Positions 1 to 7,141 of a DNA stretch of 37,519 nucleotides are shown in pieces. How positions within the stretch are numbered: position 1 is the stretch's first letter; each line of letters begins with the position of its first letter. Below the pieces are notes generated by a model. That model had not been told where the DNA came from. It saw only the letters and a list, made by a program, of their open reading frames with translations, and made no database searches. The position numbers were made by a program, and so were the translations under genes. This DNA is from an uncultured Oscillospiraceae bacterium (GTDB taxonomy: Bacteria > Bacillota > Clostridia > Oscillospirales > Oscillospiraceae), in contig CAJTUD010000016.1 in NCBI GenBank assembly GCA_910579725.1, forward strand, positions 5,384-42,902, read 5' to 3'.

Positions 1-84
1 TCCTATCTGTTCTGGCACCGTCTGGGAGCAAAGCGGGTGGTGTCTGCCCGGGAGCTGTCCCTGGAGGAAATCCGGGAAATGCGT
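1..84 (+). pseudogene. Fragment of a U32-family peptidase (partial, cut at both ends)
   Basis: The + strand reads in frame from base 1 for 28 codons. It carries the block LGAKRVVSARELSLEEIREM, which is the highly conserved core of U32 peptidases (the YegQ/RlhA/YrrO family, with its typical xRVVLxRELSLEEI). The N-terminal part lies outside the window. After about base 84 the same frame stays open but no longer looks like U32, because the bases there encode the conserved WPGMTHFPDF part of a GH31 enzyme on the other strand. The U32 gene is therefore broken at this point. Bases 67-84 can be read as EIREMR on + or THFPDF on -, which marks the junction. Family assignment is fairly firm although the piece is short. 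Whether the break is biological or an assembly error cannot be told here. Confidence 0.7.
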
Positions 85-909
85 CATGCCGGGCCATACC
101 TCCGCTTTGAAGTCCGTACCCTCATGGTTTTTGCAGAAATATTCGTTCCGGACACCCTCCTCGTACACCGGGTTGCCCGGCTCAATCTTGATGCCGGCGT
201 CCACAATCGGAACCAGGCGGATCCCCTTCTCCTTCATCCGAGCCGCGTATCCAGCCAAGTCCGGAAACCGGCGTTTGTTTACAGTGAAGTCAATGAAACG
301 GTCCATATAGTCAATATCCATACAGATATAGTCCAGCGGAATCCCTTTTTCCGCATGCTTTGCGGCAACCCTGCTGATATCCCGCTCCGTTTTGTATCCC
401 CAGCGGCTCTGCCCATATCCGAAAGCCCACAGAGGCGGCAGAAAGCTCTGTCCGATAATATGGAGGAACTGCTTGACCACATCATAGGCGCTCTCCCCCT
501 CCACAATGTATAGACGGAGATCCTGAGACTCACAGGAAACCGACAGAGCGCCGTTCCCTTTGCAGTCAATATCAAACATGACCTTTGCCGGCGTATCAAA
601 AAACGCGCCGAAGACGGCTTCTCCATCCACCACAACAAAGTTATGTGCACCATACATGGAAGGCATATCGTCCTTGTGATGTGGATCGTCATAGTTGAAG
701 CTGATATACCGCGCTCCCCGCTTGTTGATTCCCCGCATGGTCTCCCCAAGGCCGTAAACAATATCCTCCGTTCCCAAGGGGCAGGAGAAAACCTGCGGAG
801 CTCCCTTCTTTCTGGTAAAATGGCGGAGCTGCTCATGGTCCAGAAGCGCAACCGGCTCCACAACCGCAAAGGTTTCCACTGGAGTTCCATAGTGAAATTT
901 TGAAATCAT
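67..909 (-). CDS. Glycoside hydrolase family 31 (alpha-glucosidase-like), 3' end missing
   Basis: The gene starts at the ATG at 909 behind a GGGGAGGACGCGAA ribosome site and stays open for 281 codons to the junction near base 67. The N-terminal part has the GH31 beta-sandwich signature GLGETMRGINKRG. It then enters the catalytic barrel with PPLWAFGYGQSRWGYKTE, the substrate-contacting strand PLDYICMDIDYMD at about residues 190-203, and AEVWPGMTHFPDF at the end. GH31 enzymes of this kind release glucose or related sugars from alpha-glycosides, usually in the cytoplasm when no signal peptide is present, and none is seen here. The nucleophile region (WNDMNE-type) and the acid/base residue lie beyond the cut, so the encoded piece cannot be active as it stands. 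A full enzyme would have roughly 650-800 residues. It has its own promoter. Confidence 0.85.
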
Positions 910-944
910 TTCGCGTCCTCCCCGCTGTTTTTTCTGTCTCTTGC

Positions 945-973
945 ATTATAGTGGAAGCTGCCTCGGCATGCAA
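945..973 (-). promoter_or_regulatory. Sigma-A promoter of the GH31 gene
   Basis: On the - strand, TTGCAT (968-973) is followed after exactly 17 bases by TATAAT (945-950). This lies about 36 bases ahead of the GH31 start codon. No operator-like repeat is seen around it. Confidence 0.75.
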
Positions 974-1021
974 CCATAAGTTTCGGCTTCCTGTCAGTTT
1001 TTTCTTCCGGCAGTCCATTTC

Positions 1022-1759
1022 TCAAGCAGATTCTCCCTCTTGACTACCTGATAAACGTGTAAACATCTTCGCCGGAATCCTCTGGGGAAAAGCGATATCC
1101 TCCGGCTCCTGCACTTGATATTGCGCCATGTACCGAACCATCTCTCCCCGCACCATCTTGCACTGAGTTCCCTTCTCGATAATTTTTCCACCTACCTTTT
1201 GGCCAAAAATGCAGACAATAAACCTCGTTTTCTCCGGAAGATGCCGTAAGACGCACTGGCTGTATTCTTTGGACGCGAGATTGACAATGCATCCTGTCTC
1301 CGCCAGAATATTTTCCGCAATGCCTGCGCCCCAAAACTCATAAAGGTCCACTGCTTTCCCGACAGAAAGTTTGGCCTGCATCTCCAAACGGTAAGGCGTG
1401 ACCCCATCAAAAGGCCGCAGAACGCCGTAAAATCCGGACAGAATCCGTAGATGTTCCTCTACATATTCCAACTCCTCTTCTGTAAATACACCGGGAGCCA
1501 TATACCGGTATTGAATGCCTTGGTAGGCCAGTATAGCCGGTGTCAGGTTTCGACGGAGGTCCATGTCCAGCAACCGCCCGGCATTCAGCTGTGCAATTTG
1601 ATCATTGCATTTCCAGAGGGTTTTCAGCTCCTGGAAGGACATGCCGCGCATTCTTCCATACAGCTGCTCCGTTTTATTGAGCAGCGCCGGCAGTCCCCGG
1701 CACGCAAAGCTGTCGGTATCCACATTCATTTTTTTCGCCGGAGAAATAATGATCCGCAT
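1022..1759 (-). CDS. yaaA: YaaA family peroxide stress protein (DUF328/UPF0246)
   Basis: The 245-residue product starts with MRIIISPAKKMNVDTDSF, the N-terminal signature of the YaaA (DUF328) family, and its length matches the family norm. It also has the family blocks LAYQGIQYRYMAP and LYEFWGAGIAENI. In E. coli YaaA limits intracellular free iron during hydrogen peroxide stress and binds DNA; a similar role here is inferred from the family. It is a soluble cytoplasmic protein with no signal or membrane segment. The gene is monocistronic: it has its own promoter at 1804-1832 and is separated from the symporter gene behind it by a strong terminator. The ATG at 1759 is preceded by GAGAGGATTCT, a modest ribosome site. 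No clear terminator was found downstream, between it and the GH31 promoter. Confidence 0.93.
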   Translation of the reverse strand: MRIIISPAKKMNVDTDSFACRGLPALLNKTEQLYGRMRGMSFQELKTLWKCNDQIAQLNAGRLLDMDLRRNLTPAILAYQGIQYRYMAPGVFTEEELEYVEEHLRILSGFYGVLRPFDGVTPYRLEMQAKLSVGKAVDLYEFWGAGIAENILAETGCIVNLASKEYSQCVLRHLPEKTRFIVCIFGQKVGGKIIEKGTQCKMVRGEMVRYMAQYQVQEPEDIAFPQRIPAKMFTRLSGSQEGESA

Positions 1760-1803
1760 AGAATCCTCTCAATCTCTGCCGCATGTGTTTATTCCTGTGA
1801 TCA

Positions 1804-1832
1804 ATTGTAGCGAATGATCCCCTTTTAGTCAA
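1804..1832 (-). promoter_or_regulatory. Sigma-A promoter of yaaA
   Basis: On the - strand, TTGACT (1827-1832) and TACAAT (1804-1809) are 17 bases apart. The distance to the yaaA ATG is about 45 bases. Confidence 0.7.
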
Positions 1833-1849
1833 CCTCTTTATAAAAGAGC

Positions 1850-1877
1850 GGCCCCCGCCGGCTGACCGGCGGGGGCC
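1850..1877 (-). terminator. Rho-independent terminator after the symporter gene
   Basis: A perfect 12-bp GC-rich stem (arms 1850-1861 and 1866-1877) closes a 4-base loop. On the - strand it is followed by GCTCTTTTATAAAG. It lies 23 bases past the symporter stop codon and shields the yaaA promoter. Confidence 0.85.
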
Positions 1878-1900
1878 ACTCTATACTGCGGTAACTGCAC

Positions 1901-3322
1901 TTATTTCCGCAGCCGTCTCTCGTTGTCGAAGTATTCTCTCGTCATCTTGAAAACAACCGGACAAAGCGCAATCAGCGCAATCAGATTGGGGATTGCCATA
2001 AGGCCGTTCAGCGTGTCGGCAATAGACCATGCCAGCTTCAAGTCCATGGTGGCGCTGATAATTACCACCAGCGTAAAGAGAATCTGATAGGGCTTTACCG
2101 CCTTCTCCCCCAGCAGAAATTCCCAGCAGCGAGTACCATAAAGCCCCCAACTGAGAACTGTGGACAAAGCGAAGAGACTCAGCCCGATGGCGATGATCAG
2201 CGCGCCTGTTTTGCCGCCCAACACCGTTCCCAGCGCCTGGGCATTAAGCGCGGTAGTTCCCTTGACACCATAGTTGATGGTGTCCGCATCCAGGGCCAGC
2301 AGCAGAGTCAGACCGGACAGGGTGCAGATGACGATAGTGTCCATGAACACCTCAAAGATACCATAAAGGCCCTGCTTCACCGGATTTGTTTCAGAGGAGG
2401 CGGCATGTGCGATAGGAGCGGAACCAAGACCGGCCTCGTTGGAAAATACGCCCCGCTTGACTCCCCACTCAATACAGGTCTTGATGGTAATGGCCGCCGC
2501 ACCGCCGGTAACGCCCTCCGGGGTGAATGCACCCTGGAAGATCATTGCAAACACATGGGGCACCTTGGTAATATTGGTCCCCACCACAAGCAGGCATGCC
2601 ACAATATAAATGACGGACATGATGGGCACCATGAACTCCGTTACTTCGCCGATGCGTTTGATTCCGCCCACCAGTACCACGCCGATGATGATCATCAAAA
2701 TGACCGCCAGCACAATATTAATCACCGTCTGATGCTCTGCAGCAGAGGGGGCAAAGGACTGAATCGCGGTGTTGACGGCAGAGGTGATCTCTCCCACCTG
2801 CACTGCGTTGCCGATGCCGAAGGAAGCCAGACCGCCGAAAAGGCAGAAAATCGCGCCCAACCATTTCCAATTCTTGCCCAGACCATTTTTGATATAGTAC
2901 ATAGGGCCGCCCACCCAGTCGCCGAAGACATTGCGCTCGCGGTACTTTACTGACAGCATAACCTCCGAATATTTGGTGGCCATGCCCAGCAGAGCGGAAA
3001 CCCACAGCCAAAAAATGGACCCGGGGCCACCCAGAGTGACGGCAAAAGTGATACCAGCAATATTGCCGGTGCCCACAGTGGCGGCCAAAGCGGTGGTCAG
3101 CGCCTGGAGAGGCGTGACCTCACCGGCCTTTGCCTCCTGCTTCTTGAACATTTTGCCTACTGTGTGCTTCATGGCGTAGCCAAACTTCCTGAACTGGAAC
3201 CCCTTCAGGCCTACCGTCAGAATGATGCCTGCGCCCATCAGCAGCACCAGGGCAGGAATGCCCCAAACAATGTCATTCAGCCACTTATTCCCATTTTCTA
3301 TTGTCTGATAGATCTGTTCCAT
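1901..3322 (-). CDS. Alanine/glycine:cation symporter (AGCS family)
   Basis: This 473-residue membrane protein has the AGCS (sodium:alanine symporter, AlsT/DagA type) hallmarks: the block VGTGNIAGITFAVTLGGPGS near residues 90-110, a GGPMYYIKNG motif, and SNEAGLGSAPIAHAAS around residue 300. About ten or eleven hydrophobic segments are visible. Such carriers import alanine or glycine with sodium across the cytoplasmic membrane. The leader carries a tandem glycine riboswitch and a terminator hairpin, so glycine is very likely the substrate or at least the regulating ligand. The gene is transcribed alone, from a promoter at 3660-3688 to the terminator at 1850-1877. The ATG at 3322 follows AAAAGGAGAGCAAGC, an excellent ribosome site. 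Length and motifs are complete. Confidence 0.95.
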   Translation of the reverse strand: MEQIYQTIENGNKWLNDIVWGIPALVLLMGAGIILTVGLKGFQFRKFGYAMKHTVGKMFKKQEAKAGEVTPLQALTTALAATVGTGNIAGITFAVTLGGPGSIFWLWVSALLGMATKYSEVMLSVKYRERNVFGDWVGGPMYYIKNGLGKNWKWLGAIFCLFGGLASFGIGNAVQVGEITSAVNTAIQSFAPSAAEHQTVINIVLAVILMIIIGVVLVGGIKRIGEVTEFMVPIMSVIYIVACLLVVGTNITKVPHVFAMIFQGAFTPEGVTGGAAAITIKTCIEWGVKRGVFSNEAGLGSAPIAHAASSETNPVKQGLYGIFEVFMDTIVICTLSGLTLLLALDADTINYGVKGTTALNAQALGTVLGGKTGALIIAIGLSLFALSTVLSWGLYGTRCWEFLLGEKAVKPYQILFTLVVIISATMDLKLAWSIADTLNGLMAIPNLIALIALCPVVFKMTREYFDNERRLRK

Positions 3323-3368
3323 GCTTGCTCTCCTTTTCCTTTCCCAATTTACATATCAGAATAAAACA

Positions 3369-3394
3369 AGAGGAGGCGACGGCGCACCTCCCCT
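3369..3394 (-). terminator. Leader terminator (expression platform) between riboswitch and symporter gene
   Basis: On the - strand AGGGGAGGTG and CGCCTCCTCT form a 10-bp stem (two G-U pairs) around a 6-base loop. TTGTTTTATT follows. It lies between the second aptamer and the ATG, where a riboswitch would control read-through. Whether glycine opens or closes it cannot be read from the sequence by eye; reported leaders of symporter genes have mostly been repressed by glycine, and gcv leaders activated. Confidence 0.7.
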
Positions 3395-3455
3395 GCTGTA
3401 AACAGAAAATAGAAATACTCCCCCCTGGGTTTCCCCTGTGGGGCATGTATCTCCA

Positions 3456-3632
3456 ATTCTGTCCTTTTGCCTGAGAGATTACGGTCTGGCCGCTTGCACC
3501 TTCGGCATCCGCTCATTTGCGGAATTCTCCAGAATCTCGTCCGCCCGCAGTCCCGCCTTCCGGCACCTGCGCGATTCACGCCTTCGGTGGGGATCCGTTT
3601 CCTTTCCAGACGGCTCCCTCTCTCCTGCGGAC
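3456..3632 (-). ncRNA. Tandem glycine riboswitch
   Basis: Two glycine aptamers lie head to tail on the - strand. Aptamer 1 (3539-3632) is closed by GTCCGC/GCGGAC and holds GGAGAG and the core CACCGAAGG. Aptamer 2 (3456-3535) is closed by ATTCTG/CAGAAT and holds GGAGAA, the core TGCCGAAGGTGCAAGC and the diagnostic CTCTCAGGCAAAAGGACAG. Only a short linker separates the two aptamers. The order promoter, aptamers, terminator hairpin, symporter gene shows that it controls glycine/alanine uptake. Confidence 0.93.
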
Positions 3633-3659
3633 ATCCTCCGATATGTATTTGATAAAAGT

Positions 3660-3688
3660 ATTGTAGCAGACCGGCTCTCCCGGCGCAA
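3660..3688 (-). promoter_or_regulatory. Sigma-A promoter of the riboswitch-symporter transcript
   Basis: On the - strand TTGCGC (3683-3688) is followed after 17 bases by TACAAT (3660-3665), placing the transcript start about 20 bases ahead of aptamer 1. Confidence 0.65.
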
Positions 3689-3807
3689 GTATGATTTTAC
3701 AAAAACTTCACACTTTTTCTCTTGACATCCCTGTCCATTCGCACAAAAATAGAGGAGAATGGAAAAAATTTTCTCCGGGCCGTTCTGGCCGCGGAAAAGG
3801 AGGAGCC

Positions 3808-4911
3808 ATGACCCTGTCTGAAGCTATTTTTTCCCGGGCCTCCTGCCGGGACTATTCACCGCAACCCATTGCCTCTGTGCAGCGGCAGCAGCTGGAAAAG
3901 GCCGTCGCCCAATGCAGCCGCCGCGCCGGACTGCGTATCCAGCTGATCTGCGGCCGCCCAGAGCCCTTCAGTTCTTTTTTCAAAAGCTGGGGACATATCC
4001 GGAACGCGTCCAACTTCCTGCTCTTCGCCGGCCCAGCCGGCGACCCGGAGCTGGAGGAAAAATGCGGGTACTACGGCGAAGAATTGATTCTCACCGCTCA
4101 GACCATGGGGCTGCGCAGCTGCTGGGTGGGCGGAACCTACGACAAGAAGCACTGCATGTCCCACATCTTAGAGGATGAGGAGCTGGTATGCATTGCCGCT
4201 ATTGGCTATCCGGCGCCGGCCAAGGAAAAACCCCGTTCACTCAAGCCGCTGGATGCGCTGGCCTCCGGTCTGGAGGACGCTCCCCGGTGGTTTATGGATG
4301 GCATGGCGGCTGTCCAGCGTGCCCCCTCTGCCATGAACCGGCAAGGATACCGCTTCACCTTCCGCCAGGATGGCTCTGTCCGGGTACGTCTGAGCGGAAC
4401 GGGCTCCTTTGCTCTGGTGGATTTGGGTATTGCCAAGCGGCATTTTGAGCTGGGAGCCCACGGTGGCGAATGGACCTGGGGCGATGGCGGCGTATTCCGG
4501 AAAGCTCGGGAAGAGAAATCCTGCGGCGCAGTGATTTGGCGGCGGAATGCGAACCGGCGGGAATATCTGCTGGTCCGACATAACGGCGGGCACTGGAGCT
4601 TCCCTAAAGGCCACGTGGAAGGAAATGAAACGGAGGAGGAAACCGCCGCCCGGGAGATTCTGGAGGAAACGGGGCTGACAGCGGAAATCCACACCGGTTT
4701 TCGCAGACAGGTAACTTATTCCCCCAAACCCGGGGTCATCAAGGATGTGATCTTCTTCACTGCCGTCCCCACCGGCGGAAAGGAGCATCCCCAGGAATCA
4801 GAAATCTCACAGCTGAGCTGGTTTTCCTTCCCCGAGGCAGCGAAGCAAATCACCTACGCCACTGATGAAGAAATTTTGCTGGCCGCAGAGACCTATCTGA
4901 ACAGAAACTGA
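3808..4911 (+). CDS. Nitroreductase-like domain fused to a Nudix hydrolase
   Basis: The 367-residue product has two parts. Residues 1 to about 225 resemble the putative TM nitroreductase family (FMN-binding fold): SRASCRDYSPQPI at the start, NASNFLLFAG in the middle, and YYGEELILTAQTMGLRSCWVGG, where related enzymes bind the flavin phosphate, then AAIGYPAP. Residues from about 235 form a Nudix domain with a complete box at 268-290 (G-x5-E-x7-R-E-x-x-E-E-x-G), preceded by KSCGAVIWRR and FPKGHVEG, as in Ap4A-hydrolase-like Nudix proteins. The ATG at 3808 is chosen because AAAAGGAGGAGCC precedes it; the open frame reaches back to 3691 without a ribosome site. Each domain would act in the cytoplasm, the first on an electrophile with reduced flavin, the second on a nucleoside diphosphate-linked compound. 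Actual substrates are unknown. The gene stands alone and ends in a terminator. A weak promoter (TTGACA at 3722) may drive it. Confidence 0.88.
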   Translation: MTLSEAIFSRASCRDYSPQPIASVQRQQLEKAVAQCSRRAGLRIQLICGRPEPFSSFFKSWGHIRNASNFLLFAGPAGDPELEEKCGYYGEELILTAQTMGLRSCWVGGTYDKKHCMSHILEDEELVCIAAIGYPAPAKEKPRSLKPLDALASGLEDAPRWFMDGMAAVQRAPSAMNRQGYRFTFRQDGSVRVRLSGTGSFALVDLGIAKRHFELGAHGGEWTWGDGGVFRKAREEKSCGAVIWRRNANRREYLLVRHNGGHWSFPKGHVEGNETEEETAAREILEETGLTAEIHTGFRRQVTYSPKPGVIKDVIFFTAVPTGGKEHPQESEISQLSWFSFPEAAKQITYATDEEILLAAETYLNRN

Positions 4912-4913
4912 GG

Positions 4914-4939
4914 AAAGAGAGGCGAAAACGCCTCTCTTT
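4914..4939 (+). terminator. Rho-independent terminator after the nitroreductase-Nudix gene
   Basis: Arms AAAGAGAGGCG (4914-4924) and CGCCTCTCTTT (4929-4939) pair perfectly around an AAAA loop and end in a T run, directly after the stop codon. Confidence 0.88.
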
Positions 4940-4951
4940 TCCATTTCCCAC

Positions 4952-4980
4952 TTGACAGGCTCCTGTGGCAATGATATATT
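4952..4980 (+). promoter_or_regulatory. Sigma-A promoter of the HAAS protein-padR operon
   Basis: A consensus TTGACA (4952-4957) and TATATT (4975-4980) are exactly 17 bases apart. The expected transcript start near 4987 falls on the first base of the inverted repeat annotated next. Confidence 0.85.
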
Positions 4981-4986
4981 TTATCT

Positions 4987-5006
4987 ACTACTTAATAAAC
5001 AGTAGT
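4987..5006 (+). promoter_or_regulatory. Probable PadR operator
   Basis: The perfect inverted repeat ACTACT-N8-AGTAGT covers the expected start of transcription. A larger imperfect repeat is nested around it, with TCTACTACTT (4984-4993) facing AAGCAGTAGA (about 5011-5019). PadR proteins often bind a short palindrome at their own promoter. Binding by the PadR protein encoded at the end of this operon is an inference from position. Confidence 0.6.
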
Positions 5007-5033
5007 AACAAGCAGTAGAGAGGATGATAGAGC

Positions 5034-6791
5034 ATGAAGCTGTTCAAAAGAACCCCTTCCACCCAGCAGGGATGGCTGGAGGACCTGTACCGCCGCCTGG
5101 TGTGGTATTTCCCCGCCGCCCAGGTGAAGGACATTTTGTTGGATTACCAAGAGCAGTTTGACGCAGGGCGCGACCACTGCAAAATGGAAGCGGAAATCAT
5201 TCAAAGGCTGGGGCCCCCGGATGAGGCCGCTGCTTTGCTGCTGGAGGAGGAGCTCTCCGTCCGGAGAAACAGCTTCCTCCAAACCGGTCTATGGACCGGA
5301 CTGCTGGCGCTGTGCTCTGCTTTTCTGTGGACATGCCTGATGAATCCCACATCTTTGAGGATGCTGTGGACAGGGGTGTTTCTGGGACTGCCGCTGACGG
5401 CTTCGGTTCTGTTTCTGCTGATCCGGGGGCCGGCCCGGGTGGCGTTGGAGAACAGTCCGCAAAAACCCGTGTCCCCGGCGGCTGTCTATGTAGTCCCCGC
5501 CCTTCTGACACTGGCAGGCACTGTAGAAAGAGCGATTCTCCATATTGTTTCCGCGCATGTGTCCTCCCATCTTCCGGAAAAGACACTGGAACGCATAAGC
5601 CATTCCATGCGTTTTGGAAACGGGCTGTTCTGGATGGTCCTCCTGCTGATTCTGGCGCTGCTGGCACTGTGGCTGCTGCATTGGAGCACGACGGTTTCCA
5701 TCCGGTACTTTCCTGGCGTGGTTCACTCCATCGGCGCTCTTGAGACCGCATTCTTTCAGCTGACTTACTTCACCTCCATTTATATTGAGCGCGACATCCC
5801 CCCATCGGCGGACCTTTTTCTGCGCCTGTTTCCCTACTGCGTCGGGCTGGTCACGGCCCTGGTGTTTCAACGGTGGGTAAGCCGGCAAAGTCCCCTCCCC
5901 CGCGTCTTCCTGGGCGGCAGCGCTGACTGGCAGGCCTGGAGGCACCGTCTGGGCGTGCGCCTGTTGGAGTGGTATGATGCACCGCAGGTAATCGAGGTAC
6001 TGGAAGACTATCAGGAACAGTACGATCTGGGCCGGGAGCAAGGCAAATCCGAGGAGGTCCTGCTCTCCGGAATGGGCCGCCCTGAGGCGGTGGTCCGGGA
6101 CCTGCTGAAGGAGGACCGGAGGGCCCGCCTGCGACACCGGCGGACCTGGATATGGGCAATGCTTGCCGGAATCTCCGGCTGGCTGCTGTTAAGTCTTCTG
6201 GAGGCCTTTAAGTCTGGAGGCATGGTTCTTGGCCAGTGGTTCCGGACCAGTGCCGTCCAGATCAGCGTCGCCGCCTTGATTCTGGGGACGGTTTCCCTCT
6301 TTGTCCTGCTCCATGCTCCAGGGCGGGCGGAGGTGGAAAAACACTTCCCCGCCTCCCGGACCACTATTGTCTGGCCGTATCTGCTTCCATGGATTACAAC
6401 CGCTCTGACCACATGTTTCCTGATCTACTTGATTGTTACCGCGGACACCTCCCCCGAGGCCGTCCTGCTGGACTGGCCCCTGCCGCTGTATGTAATTTAT
6501 GTGATCGAGTTTTCCGTTTTGCTCCTGCTGTCCATGCTCCTCTGGACCTTGGTCCGGTGCTTCTCCGGATCCATCCAGTACTTCCCCGCAGTGCCCCATA
6601 TCGCCGGAAGCCTCACCCAGACGCTGTGTACCGGACTCTACATAACGGCCGTAGATATAGATATCACAGACTTGACTGCATCCATCCTGCGTTTTCTCAC
6701 CAGCCTGCTTCCCTGCCTGACGGGGCTTGCGCTGTTGCTGGCCTCCCGGCTGCTTCTCCGCTCCGCCGGAAAGCCCCGGAAGGAGGGCTGA
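5034..6791 (+). CDS. Membrane protein with two HAAS (DUF1700) domains, internally duplicated
   Basis: This 585-residue protein consists of two similar halves. Residues about 10-75 and about 300-365 are HAAS/DUF1700-type helical domains. They align with each other through DILLDYQEQFDAGRDHCKME versus EVLEDYQEQYDLGREQGKSE, each followed by a G-P/R-P-E/D-A motif. After each come about five hydrophobic segments. The ends of the halves also match: SIRYFPGVVHSIGALE versus SIQYFPAVPHIAGSLT. Proteins of this family usually sit beside a PadR repressor and are thought to be membrane-associated partners or sensors, but their function is not established. Here padR begins 2 bases after the stop codon, so the two are co-transcribed and probably translationally coupled. 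The promoter carries a probable PadR operator. The ATG at 5034 follows GAGAGGATGATAGAGC. Single-copy family members are about half this size. Confidence 0.85.
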   Translation: MKLFKRTPSTQQGWLEDLYRRLVWYFPAAQVKDILLDYQEQFDAGRDHCKMEAEIIQRLGPPDEAAALLLEEELSVRRNSFLQTGLWTGLLALCSAFLWTCLMNPTSLRMLWTGVFLGLPLTASVLFLLIRGPARVALENSPQKPVSPAAVYVVPALLTLAGTVERAILHIVSAHVSSHLPEKTLERISHSMRFGNGLFWMVLLLILALLALWLLHWSTTVSIRYFPGVVHSIGALETAFFQLTYFTSIYIERDIPPSADLFLRLFPYCVGLVTALVFQRWVSRQSPLPRVFLGGSADWQAWRHRLGVRLLEWYDAPQVIEVLEDYQEQYDLGREQGKSEEVLLSGMGRPEAVVRDLLKEDRRARLRHRRTWIWAMLAGISGWLLLSLLEAFKSGGMVLGQWFRTSAVQISVAALILGTVSLFVLLHAPGRAEVEKHFPASRTTIVWPYLLPWITTALTTCFLIYLIVTADTSPEAVLLDWPLPLYVIYVIEFSVLLLLSMLLWTLVRCFSGSIQYFPAVPHIAGSLTQTLCTGLYITAVDIDITDLTASILRFLTSLLPCLTGLALLLASRLLLRSAGKPRKEG

Positions 6792-6793
6792 CC

Positions 6794-7105
6794 ATGGATG
6801 CGCAGCTGAAAAAGGGCGTGTTAGAGCTATGTCTCCTCCAGTGCCTCTCCGGCGAACCAAAGTATGGCTACGACATCATCCAAACCATGAGGAACTGCTT
6901 TCCCGACGTAACGGAAAGCACCTTCTACGCCATTCTCCGCCGTCTGAACAAGGAAGGCTCGGCGGACACCTTCCAGGGCAGCGAATCCAACGGCCCGGTG
7001 CGGAAATACTACCGTCTCACGGAGGACGGCCGGGAACGGCTGGCGCAGATGGCCGCAGATTGGCGGAAACTGCGGATAATTCTGGAAAAGATGGGTATTT
7101 CATAG
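6794..7105 (+). CDS. PadR family transcriptional repressor
   Basis: The 103-residue protein has the compact PadR winged helix: MDAQLKKGVLELCLLQCLS, then the signature PKYGYDIIQTM, the recognition helix region TESTFYAILRRLNKEG, and the wing with RKYYRLTEDGRERL. It lacks the long C-terminal dimerisation helix of larger PadR proteins, so it belongs to the short PadR-s2 class. PadR proteins are dimeric repressors that release DNA when a ligand binds or a partner protein interferes. It lies behind the duplicated HAAS gene, in reverse of the more common order of padR first. The ATG at 6794 is preceded by AAGGAGGGCTGACC, which overlaps the end of the upstream gene. It probably represses its own operon through the repeat at 4987-5006. 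Confidence 0.93.
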   Translation: MDAQLKKGVLELCLLQCLSGEPKYGYDIIQTMRNCFPDVTESTFYAILRRLNKEGSADTFQGSESNGPVRKYYRLTEDGRERLAQMAADWRKLRIILEKMGIS

Positions 7106-7140
7106 AAAGACGGCGCGGAAACAAACCCGCACCGTCTTTC
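7105..7140. terminator. Shared terminator between padR and the convergent MFS gene
   Basis: Arms GAAAGACGG (7105-7113) with GCGG (7115-7118) pair with CCGC (7127-7130) and CCGTCTTTC (7132-7140), with one unpaired base on each side. It lies between two convergent genes and overlaps the last base of the padR stop codon. A T-rich tail is present on the + side. On the - side only the A/T-rich arm serves. Confidence 0.75.
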
Positions 7141-7141
7141 T

